From: Bacillota bacterium | GTDB taxonomy: Bacteria; Bacillota; Clostridia; Christensenellales; CAG-138 | Direction of reading: 5' to 3' | Assembly: GCA_023409435.1 (NCBI GenBank) | Contig: JAEYHP010000019.1 | Location: 1 to 16,347 of the forward strand | Length of the DNA: 16,347 nt | In this document: positions 5,153-10,990 of the stretch, piece after piece | How positions within the stretch are numbered: the stretch's first letter is position 1 | Layout: each line of letters begins with the position of its first letter | Notes under the pieces: model-generated | What the model was told of the DNA's origin: nothing | Databases searched by the model: none | Seen by the model: only the letters and a program-made list of their open reading frames with translations | Made by a program: the position numbers and the translations under genes

Positions 5153-6262
5153 ATGCGGATTATGGTTGGGATGTCCGGCGGGGTGGATTCCGCCGTTGCG
5201 GCTCTGTTGTTAAAGCAGCAGGGCCATGAAGTCGTGGGCGTATTTATGAAGAACTGGGAAGAGGAAGGGGAGGACGGCGTCTGCACTGCAGCCGAGGACT
5301 ATGAGGATGTCCGCCGCGTGGCGGACAAAATCGGCATTCCTTATTACACGGTGAATTTCGCGAAAGAGTATAAGGAGCGCGTGTTTTCCTACTTCCTTTC
5401 CGAATATCGCATGGGCCGCACGCCCAACCCGGATGTGCTGTGCAACTCGGAAATCAAATTCAAGGCGTTTTTGGAGCTTTCCCGCACGGCGGATATGGAG
5501 TATCTTGCGACGGGGCATTATGCGCGCACGGAGCGAAATGGAAGCAGCGTCCGCCTGCTGCGGGCATTCGATCAAAATAAGGACCAGACATATTTCTTAG
5601 CCGGGCTCACGCAGCAGCAGCTTTTCAATGCCATGTTCCCAATCGGGGAACTTCAAAAGGGCGAGGTGCGGCGCATTGCACGGGAATTTAATTTGGCGAA
5701 CGCGGAAAAAAAGGACAGCACCGGCGTCTGCTTTATCGGCGAGCGCAACTTCAAACAGTTTTTGATGCAGTTTCTGCCCGCGCAGCCCGGGGATATGGTG
5801 GATTTATCCGGCCGCGTCATCGGCCGCCACGACGGGCTGATGTACTATACTTTGGGCCAGCGAAAGGGCCTGGGTATCGGCGGCAGGAAGGAAGGCTCGG
5901 GCGAAAGCTGGTTCGTCATAGGCAAGGACTTAGAGCGTAACCTCCTTATCGTACAGCAGGGCGAGCAGGAGGAGCTATTTTCCACCGCGCTTTCCTGCAG
6001 CCATGTCAACTGGATCGCGGGTTCCCCGCCTTCCAATCGGTTTTCATGTACGGCGAAGTTCCGTTACCGCCAGCCGGACCAGCGGGTGGAAGTTGCCGTT
6101 GTGGATGAAGGAGCGCATGTTAAGTTTCTGGAGTCGCAGCGGGCGGTTACGCCGGGCCAGTGGGCGGTGTTCTATGACGGGGAGGAATGCCTTGGCGGCG
6201 GCCCCATCGACAAAGTCATCCCCCAAAAGCCGTTTGCGGCGCCGGAGCGGCTTTTGGTATAA
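5153..6262 (+). CDS. mnmA: tRNA-specific 2-thiouridylase MnmA
   Basis: MnmA makes 2-thiouridine at the wobble U34 of Lys, Glu and Gln tRNAs, using ATP and persulfide sulfur from a cysteine desulfurase. The 369-residue protein has the PP-loop GMSGGVDSAV (6-15), the D-N motif region TPNPDVLCN with Cys97, and DSTGVCFIGERNF with Cys193. These are the two catalytic cysteines (Cys102 and Cys199 in E. coli). A central TLGQRKGLGIGG and a C-terminal beta-barrel domain ending GGGPIDKV complete it. Length is normal. There is no good ribosome site before ATG 5153, and the upstream HMA gene stops 4 bp earlier, so translation is probably coupled. A second ATG at 5162 is possible. No cysteine desulfurase gene is nearby. 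Confidence 0.97.
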   Translation: MRIMVGMSGGVDSAVAALLLKQQGHEVVGVFMKNWEEEGEDGVCTAAEDYEDVRRVADKIGIPYYTVNFAKEYKERVFSYFLSEYRMGRTPNPDVLCNSEIKFKAFLELSRTADMEYLATGHYARTERNGSSVRLLRAFDQNKDQTYFLAGLTQQQLFNAMFPIGELQKGEVRRIAREFNLANAEKKDSTGVCFIGERNFKQFLMQFLPAQPGDMVDLSGRVIGRHDGLMYYTLGQRKGLGIGGRKEGSGESWFVIGKDLERNLLIVQQGEQEELFSTALSCSHVNWIAGSPPSNRFSCTAKFRYRQPDQRVEVAVVDEGAHVKFLESQRAVTPGQWAVFYDGEECLGGGPIDKVIPQKPFAAPERLLV

Positions 6263-6338
6263 GCGCGCCTTTTTAAAGCGGAAGAATTCTTTCAACAGCG
6301 AATTGCGCTTTATACAAGAATCCCCTTGCGCGTGCGGA

Positions 6339-6358
6339 CTGATATGTTAAAATATCAG
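6339..6358. repeat. Small inverted repeat between mnmA and pgk
   Basis: CTGATAT (6339-6345) and ATATCAG (6352-6358) pair around GTTAAA. No T tract follows, so it is a weak terminator candidate for mnmA at most. Confidence 0.4.
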
Positions 6359-6395
6359 CAGAGCATGGAGGAATCTGTGCAAATGATTTGGTCTT

Positions 6396-6403
6396 GTTAT
6401 AAG
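6396..6403 (+). promoter_or_regulatory. Extended -10 promoter of pgk
   Basis: TG-T-TATAAG (6396-6403) forms an extended -10 box about 33 nt ahead of the pgk start. The -35 region (about TGTGCA, 16 bp upstream) is weak, as is common for extended -10 promoters. Confidence 0.5.
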
Positions 6404-6435
6404 AATTATTTATCAATACGGCAGGAGGAATGGAT

Positions 6436-7623
6436 ATGGCAAAGAAAACCATACAGGACATCGATGTAAAGGGCAAGCGCGCGTTGGTACGCGTGGACTT
6501 CAACGTTCCCTTGGACGCGGAAGGCAACGTAGCGGATGACAAACGCATCGTGGCGGCGCTCCCTTCCGTGAAATATCTGCTTGAACAGGGCGCAAAGGTC
6601 ATACTCTGCTCTCACCTCGGCCGCCCCAAGGGCAAGCCGGACCCCGCGTATTCCCTACGCCCCGTGGCGAACAAGCTTGCCTCCCGCCTGCCCGGCGTAA
6701 AAGTCACGTTTGCCGAGGACGTCATAGGCGAGAGCGCCAAGGCCGCCATCGCCGCAATGAAGGACGGCGAAGTCGTGCTGCTTGAAAACGTCCGCTTTCA
6801 CAAGGAAGAGACGGACAATGATCCCGAATTTTCCCGCCAGCTTGCCTCTTTGGCGGATATCTTCGTATCCGATGCGTTTGGCACCGTGCACCGCGCGCAC
6901 GCTTCCACCGCGGGCGTGGCGGCCTACCTCCCCGCTGTGGCCGGCTTCCTCATTGGCAAGGAGCTTTCCATCATGGGCGAAGCGCTCGAAAACCCTGTGC
7001 GCCCGTTCGTCGCGATCTTAGGCGGCGCAAAGGTCGCGGATAAGATCGGCGTCATCACCAACCTGTTGAACAAATGCGACAGCCTCATCATCGGCGGCGG
7101 CATGATGTTCACATTCTATAAGGCGATGGGCTATGAAATCGGCACGTCGCTGCTGGATACTGAAAGCATCGACTTGGCAAAGGACCTCATGGCGCAGGCA
7201 AAGGAAAAGGGCGTCAGCCTGCTGCTGCCCGTCGATACCGTGGTCGCCACCGCGTTCGCCGCGGACGCTGAGCACCAGACCGTAAAGGCGGACGCCATAC
7301 CCGAAGGCTGGATGGGCCTTGATATCGGGCCGGAAAGCGCGAAGATTTTTGCGGAGACCATCAGGGCCGCAAAGACCGTCATCTGGAATGGGCCTATGGG
7401 CGTGTTCGAGTTCCCCGCGTTCGCTGAAGGCACCAAAGCTGTGGCGCAGGCCTGCGCGGATTGCGACGGCACCACCATCATCGGCGGCGGCGACTCCGCA
7501 TCCGCCGTGAAGAAGCTCGGCTTTGCCTCCCAAATGACGCATATTTCCACCGGCGGCGGCGCTTCGCTTGAATTCCTCGAAGGCAAGGTACTGCCCGGCG
7601 TGGCTGCGCTCAACGATAAGTAA
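6436..7623 (+). CDS. pgk: Phosphoglycerate kinase
   Basis: Pgk transfers phosphate from 1,3-bisphosphoglycerate to ADP, the first ATP-yielding step of glycolysis. The 395-residue protein is full length. Family landmarks are ALVRVDFNVPL, SHLGRPKG, LLENVRFHKEE, the hinge region AILGGAKVADKI, GGGMMFTF, WNGPMGVFEF and the nucleotide-binding GGGDSASAV near the C-terminus. The start is ATG 6436 because AGGAGG lies 7 nt upstream. The in-frame ATG at 6430 is only 1 nt from it. It leads a pgk-tpiA-gpmI run. gapA, which often precedes pgk, is not present upstream. Confidence 0.98.
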   Translation: MAKKTIQDIDVKGKRALVRVDFNVPLDAEGNVADDKRIVAALPSVKYLLEQGAKVILCSHLGRPKGKPDPAYSLRPVANKLASRLPGVKVTFAEDVIGESAKAAIAAMKDGEVVLLENVRFHKEETDNDPEFSRQLASLADIFVSDAFGTVHRAHASTAGVAAYLPAVAGFLIGKELSIMGEALENPVRPFVAILGGAKVADKIGVITNLLNKCDSLIIGGGMMFTFYKAMGYEIGTSLLDTESIDLAKDLMAQAKEKGVSLLLPVDTVVATAFAADAEHQTVKADAIPEGWMGLDIGPESAKIFAETIRAAKTVIWNGPMGVFEFPAFAEGTKAVAQACADCDGTTIIGGGDSASAVKKLGFASQMTHISTGGGASLEFLEGKVLPGVAALNDK

Positions 7624-7631
7624 GATTAATG

Positions 7632-7755
7632 ACAGGGGGCGCCGCCCCCTGTAACCCCCGCTTCTTTTCTTTCCACGAAAGAAAAGAAGCAAAAGAAAGC
7701 GTAAGGGATTCCAAAGGGACGTGTCCCTTTGGCGGGGTTTGGGGCAGAGCCCCAA
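7632..7755 (+). repeat. Composite palindromic element, copy 2 (four stem-loops) in the pgk-tpiA gap
   Basis: Four perfect hairpins follow one another. The first is ACAGGGGGC-GCC-GCCCCCTGT (7632-7652). The second has 14-bp arms, 7660-7673 with 7677-7690, around CAC. The third pairs CCAAAGGGAC (7711-7720) with GTCCCTTTGG (7723-7732). The fourth is TTGGGGC-AGA-GCCCCAA (7739-7755). None has a T tract, so they are not ordinary terminators. The second half (GCGTAAGGGATT, hairpin, GCGGGG, GGGCAGAGCCC) matches copy 1 at 2575-2655 read on the other strand. It sits inside a glycolytic transcript and could affect mRNA stability or relative tpiA output, which is inference. Confidence 0.7.
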
Positions 7756-7791
7756 TGTCCGCCTAATCAATTTTTAGGAGGAAACTACTAC

Positions 7792-8538
7792 ATGCGCAAA
7801 CCCATCATCGCAGGCAACTGGAAAATGAACATGACGCCCGACGAGGCGAAGGCACTTGTAAAAGAACTCATCCCCTTGGTCAAGGACGCGAAGGCGGAAG
7901 TCGTCGTCTGCCCGCCGTATGTTGACCTTGCCGTCGTGCAGTCGCTGATCGCGGGCACCAACATTAAGCTTGGCTCACAGAGCATTCACTGGGCGGCAAA
8001 GGGGGCGTTCACCGGCGAAGTCAGCGCCGATATGCTCAAGGCGTTTGGCGTGAGCTATGCCATTATCGGTCACAGCGAGCGCAGGCAGTACTTCGGTGAG
8101 ACGGATGAAAGCGTCAATGCGCGCGCCAAGGCGGCGATCGCGGCGGGCATCACGCCCATCATCTGCGTGGGCGAGTCGCTTTCTCAGCGCGAAGCGGGCG
8201 AGACCGACGCGTTCGTTTCCGGCCAGACCGTGGCGGCGTTAAAGGATATCGATGCTGCGGACGCAGAGAAGCTCGTTATCGCCTATGAACCCATCTGGGC
8301 CATCGGTACCGGCAAGACGGCCACGAACGAGCAGGCAAACGAAACCATAGGCGTCGTGCGTGCGGCGGTAGCCAAAGTGTACGGCAAAGAAACCGCCGAA
8401 AAGGTGCGCATCCAGTACGGCGGCAGCATGAACCCCAAGAACGCAACGGAACTGATGGCCATGCCTGAGATCGACGGCGGCCTTATCGGCGGCGCGAGCC
8501 TGAAGGCCGAGGATTTCTCCAAGGTCGTCAATTATTGA
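7792..8538 (+). CDS. tpiA: Triose-phosphate isomerase
   Basis: TpiA interconverts dihydroxyacetone phosphate and glyceraldehyde 3-phosphate. The 248-residue (beta/alpha)8 protein keeps the active-site residues Asn9 and Lys11 (AGNWKMN), His94 (IIGHSERRQ) and Glu166 (AYEPIWAIGTG), and the phosphate-binding QYGGSM and GLIGGASL near the C-terminus. The start is ATG 7792, preceded by AGGAGG with 10-nt spacing. The longer frame from 7729 begins inside the hairpin cluster and is rejected. No separate promoter is obvious, so it is probably transcribed from pgk through the hairpins. Confidence 0.98.
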   Translation: MRKPIIAGNWKMNMTPDEAKALVKELIPLVKDAKAEVVVCPPYVDLAVVQSLIAGTNIKLGSQSIHWAAKGAFTGEVSADMLKAFGVSYAIIGHSERRQYFGETDESVNARAKAAIAAGITPIICVGESLSQREAGETDAFVSGQTVAALKDIDAADAEKLVIAYEPIWAIGTGKTATNEQANETIGVVRAAVAKVYGKETAEKVRIQYGGSMNPKNATELMAMPEIDGGLIGGASLKAEDFSKVVNY

Positions 8539-8545
8539 GGTACAC

Positions 8546-10084
8546 ATGAAAGCAGTTACCGCTTTAATCATACTCGATGGCTTTGGTTGCCGAAAGGAAA
8601 CTCAAGGCAACGCCATCGCGGCCGACGGCGTCAAAAATGTAATGACGCTGTGGGATGAATACCCGCATACCCGCATCGGCGCAAGCGGCATGGATGTTGG
8701 TCTGCCCGAAGGGCAGATGGGCAACTCCGAGGTCGGGCACCTCAACATCGGCGCAGGCCGTATCGTGTACCAGGAGTTCACCCGCATCAGTAAATCCATT
8801 ACCGACGGCGATTTCTTTGATAACGCCGCATTTTACGCCGCAATCGAAAACTGCCGCAGGCACAATTCAGCTCTGCACCTCTTAGGCCTTTGCTCGGATG
8901 GCGGCGTACACAGCCATTTGACGCACCTGTACGCGCTTGTAAAGCTGGCGCGGGATAAGGGGCTGACCCGCGTATTCATTCACTGCTTTATGGACGGGCG
9001 TGACGTTCCCCCGGACAGCGGCAAGGGCTTTATTGAGCAGCTGGAGCAGGAATTAAAGGAGCTTGGCTGCGGCAAGATCGCGACGGTGATGGGCCGCTAC
9101 TACGCTATGGACCGCGACAACCGCTACGAGCGTGTGCAGAAGGCGTATGACGCCATGGTACTTGGCGCCGGCGTTGCCGTGGGCAGCGCAGTTTCCGCCA
9201 TGGAGCGCTCGTATGAAGCGGGCGTGATGGATGAGTTCGTTATCCCCGCCGTGATTACGGAGAACGGGCTGCCGGTCGCTACCCTATCCGCAAACGACAG
9301 CGTGATTTTCTACAACTTCCGCCCGGACCGCGCGCGTGAAATCACCCGTGCGCTTATTATGCCGGAGTTTGACGGGTTTGCCCGCACGCTGTTCCCGCTC
9401 TACTATGTGACGATGACGCAGTACGACAAGACGTTCGGGCCACACGTCAATGTGGCGTACCACCCGGTGGCGTTGACCAACACCATGGGCGAATATTTGG
9501 CGAAGCTCGGCAGAACCCAGCTTCGCATTGCGGAAACGGAAAAGTACGCGCATGTGACGTTCTTCTTTAACGGCGGCGTGGAGCAGCCCTATACCGGCGA
9601 GGACCGGGCGCTTATTCCGTCCCCAAAGGTCGCCACATACGATTTACAGCCCGAAATGAGCGCGTATGAGGTTGCGGAGGAAGCGGTCAAACGTGTCAAG
9701 AGCGGCGCGTACGACCTCATGATACTCAACTTTGCCAACCCCGATATGGTGGGCCACACCGGCATTATGGAGGCCGCTATGGCCGCCGTGCACGCGGTGG
9801 ACGCCTGCGTCAAGCAGGTGGTGGACGCCATACTCGAAGTCGGCGGGCGCTGCATCATTACGGCGGACCACGGCAATGCGGAAATGATGATCGACCCCGA
9901 AACGGGCGGCCCCTTCACCGCGCACACAACCAGCCTCGTCCCCTGCATCTTAGTGGACCCGGAGAAAAAGCACGTCAAACTGCGCGACGGCGGCAGGCTC
10001 TCTGACCTTTCCCCGACGCTATTAGCGCTTATGGGCGTGCCCGTGCCCGAAGATATGACGGGCAAAAGCCTGGTGGAAGTATAA
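8546..10084 (+). CDS. gpmI: 2,3-bisphosphoglycerate-independent phosphoglycerate mutase
   Basis: GpmI converts 3-phosphoglycerate to 2-phosphoglycerate through a phosphoserine intermediate with two Mn2+ ions. The 512-residue protein is full length. Asp11 (LIILDGFG) and Ser61 (MGNSEVGHLNIGAGR, the phosphorylated serine) begin the phosphatase domain. DGGVHSH, DGRDVPPDSG and MGRYYAMDRDNRYER lie in the transferase domain, RPDRAREIT follows, and TADHGNAEMM supplies metal ligands near the C-terminus. It starts 7 bp after the tpiA stop, with a GAGG site overlapping that stop codon, so the two are in one operon. eno, a common next gene, is absent; a multi-hairpin region follows instead. Confidence 0.98.
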   Translation: MKAVTALIILDGFGCRKETQGNAIAADGVKNVMTLWDEYPHTRIGASGMDVGLPEGQMGNSEVGHLNIGAGRIVYQEFTRISKSITDGDFFDNAAFYAAIENCRRHNSALHLLGLCSDGGVHSHLTHLYALVKLARDKGLTRVFIHCFMDGRDVPPDSGKGFIEQLEQELKELGCGKIATVMGRYYAMDRDNRYERVQKAYDAMVLGAGVAVGSAVSAMERSYEAGVMDEFVIPAVITENGLPVATLSANDSVIFYNFRPDRAREITRALIMPEFDGFARTLFPLYYVTMTQYDKTFGPHVNVAYHPVALTNTMGEYLAKLGRTQLRIAETEKYAHVTFFFNGGVEQPYTGEDRALIPSPKVATYDLQPEMSAYEVAEEAVKRVKSGAYDLMILNFANPDMVGHTGIMEAAMAAVHAVDACVKQVVDAILEVGGRCIITADHGNAEMMIDPETGGPFTAHTTSLVPCILVDPEKKHVKLRDGGRLSDLSPTLLALMGVPVPEDMTGKSLVEV

Positions 10085-10089
10085 AAATT

Positions 10090-10220
10090 CGCTGATGGTC
10101 CTATGGACCATCAGCGAGGATTACAGGAACAACCTGTCCTACGGCACGGGCGGTTGTTCCTGCAAGGAAGGCCTTGCGTCGCAAGGCCTTCCGCCGCCAC
10201 CGCACATGTCGCTGGCGGCG
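10090..10220. repeat. Tandem long hairpins, cluster 3
   Basis: Stem 1 is CGCTGATGGTCC with its complement around TAT (10090-10116). Stem 2 is CAGGAACAACC (10124-10134) with GGTTGTTCCTG (10152-10162) around 17 nt. Stem 3 is GGAAGGCCTTGC-GTC-GCAAGGCCTTCC (10166-10192). Stem 4 is CGCCGCCA (10192-10199) with TGGCGGCG (10213-10220). The arms are perfect in stems 1-3. Stem 1 is flanked on the left by AAAAATT, so on the minus strand it looks like a terminator even though no minus-strand gene is present. The set could be part of a structured RNA that ends at the terminator at 10318, or another palindromic repeat element. Confidence 0.6.
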
Positions 10221-10277
10221 ATCGGAAGCCTCCGGGGCGGCGGTCTCAAACCCCAAGGGGATGTTTCAACAGACTAA

Positions 10278-10318
10278 ACCGCTGATAGAGCCTTGTGGGT
10301 TTTATCAGCGGTCTTTTT
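10278..10318 (+). terminator. Rho-independent terminator downstream of gpmI
   Basis: ACCGCTGATA (10278-10287) pairs with TATCAGCGGT (10303-10312) around a 15-nt loop, followed by CTTTTTAT. It probably ends the pgk-tpiA-gpmI transcript. Confidence 0.82.
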
Positions 10319-10404
10319 ATGGCAGAAGGATTCCGTCTGCCGTATAGGCGTTCTTAAGGAATGGGTTTGGGGAAACGCAGTTTCCCCATAGAAAAAAATA
10401 ATCG

Positions 10405-10430
10405 TCGGCGCTGCAAGCGCCGATATTTTA
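10405..10430. terminator. Possible second terminator upstream of secG
   Basis: TCGGCGCT-GCA-AGCGCCGA (10405-10423) is preceded by GAAAAAAATAA and followed by TATTTTATT. The T-rich tail is broken by an A, so efficiency is doubtful. It would insulate secG from upstream transcription. Confidence 0.45.
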
Positions 10431-10473
10431 TTGGCTGCTGGCTGATCTATTCCATATATTCTGCAAGTTTTGC

Positions 10474-10502
10474 TTGCTTTGGCCTGTCCGGCGTGATAGA
10501 AT
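10474..10502 (+). promoter_or_regulatory. Promoter of secG
   Basis: TTGCTT (10474-10479) and TAGAAT (10497-10502) are separated by 17 bp, giving a leader of about 27 nt before the ATG at 10536. Confidence 0.65.
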
Positions 10503-10535
10503 GATTTCTGCAGTCATGGATGGAGGTATGTTTTG

Positions 10536-10781
10536 ATGGATGTCCCTCGTTTGATCATTACCATCATTTTGCTCATAGTTTCTGTTGTGCTTATTGTTGT
10601 GGTGCTGATGCAGCAGGCAAAGACTTCGGGTCTTGGCGCGGCGTTCGGCGGAGAGAGCTCTTCCCTTTCCTTAAAGGGCAAGGCCGCCACCAAGGAAGCA
10701 AAGCTCCAGAAGCTGACCAAAATACTCGCCATCGCAATGGGCGTCCTCGCGATCCTCATGGTGGCGTTGCCGTCGGCATAA
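10536..10781 (+). CDS. secG: Preprotein translocase subunit SecG
   Basis: SecG is the small accessory subunit of the SecYEG protein-export channel. The 81-residue product has two membrane segments (about 6-25 and 60-78). Between them is the family's conserved cytoplasmic loop: VLMQQAKTSGLGAAFGG followed by a Ser- and Lys-rich stretch. ATG 10536 lies 9 nt after GGAGG. A TTG immediately before it is also in frame but less likely. It is followed by a terminator and then rnr, the secG-rnr order widespread in Bacillota. Confidence 0.95.
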   Translation: MDVPRLIITIILLIVSVVLIVVVLMQQAKTSGLGAAFGGESSSLSLKGKAATKEAKLQKLTKILAIAMGVLAILMVALPSA

Positions 10782-10808
10782 CGCTTACGGCGCCAAAGTT
10801 GGAATGTG

Positions 10809-10838
10809 AAAAACGGCACGCGCTGCGTGGCGTTTTTT
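10809..10838 (+). terminator. Terminator between secG and rnr
   Basis: AAAAACGGCACGC (10809-10821) pairs, with one mismatch, with GCGTGGCGTTTTT (10825-10837) around GCT, and the T run continues to 10838. The strong structure implies rnr depends on readthrough or on its own promoter. Confidence 0.8.
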
Positions 10839-10990
10839 CTATTTTGGCGTCATCGGCGTCTTGGCGGAGGCCTCTCGTTTTTGACTGATTGCCCCGCTAT
10901 CGGGTTGAAGCGGTGCAAGAACGGGTACGATAAAAACAGAATGGCTGCTAAGGAGCAGCAAAAGGAAAGTATAAGGTAAATATAAGGATT

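Larger units (their letters stand above)
10085..10535. other. Intergenic region between gpmI and secG with at least seven stem-loops
   Basis: No gene is supported in these 451 bases. In order: 12-bp hairpin 10090-10116; 11-bp hairpin 10124-10162; 12-bp hairpin 10166-10192; 8-bp hairpin with internal mismatch 10192-10220; terminator 10278-10318; GGCAGA/TCTGCC hairpin 10321-10341; TGGGGAAAC-GCA-GTTTCCCCA 10368-10388; TCGGCGCT-GCA-AGCGCCGA 10405-10423 flanked by A-rich and T-rich ends; then the secG promoter. Two overlapping 60-codon frames at 10095-10285 run through the hairpins and have no family resemblance. Confidence 0.75.

Noticed and set aside
7632..7755. Interpretation as a pgk terminator
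   Set aside because: The stems are strong but none is followed by a T tract, and tpiA shows no separate promoter, so readthrough is more likely.
7018..7770. 250-codon minus-strand frame
   Set aside because: Antisense to pgk and running into the hairpin cluster. Long antisense frames are expected in GC-rich codon-biased genes, and no start signals were seen.
10095..10285. Two 60-codon plus-strand frames after gpmI
   Set aside because: They run through four perfect hairpins and lack a ribosome site, so the sequence is better explained as structured non-coding DNA.
10085..10318. tmRNA or SRP RNA next to secG-rnr
   Set aside because: I found no tRNA-like acceptor end with CCA and no SRP Alu/S-domain signature (such as the GGAA-tetraloop helix context).
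7632..10430. CRISPR array
   Set aside because: The repeated feature is a series of different palindromes, not identical direct repeats with equal-length spacers.
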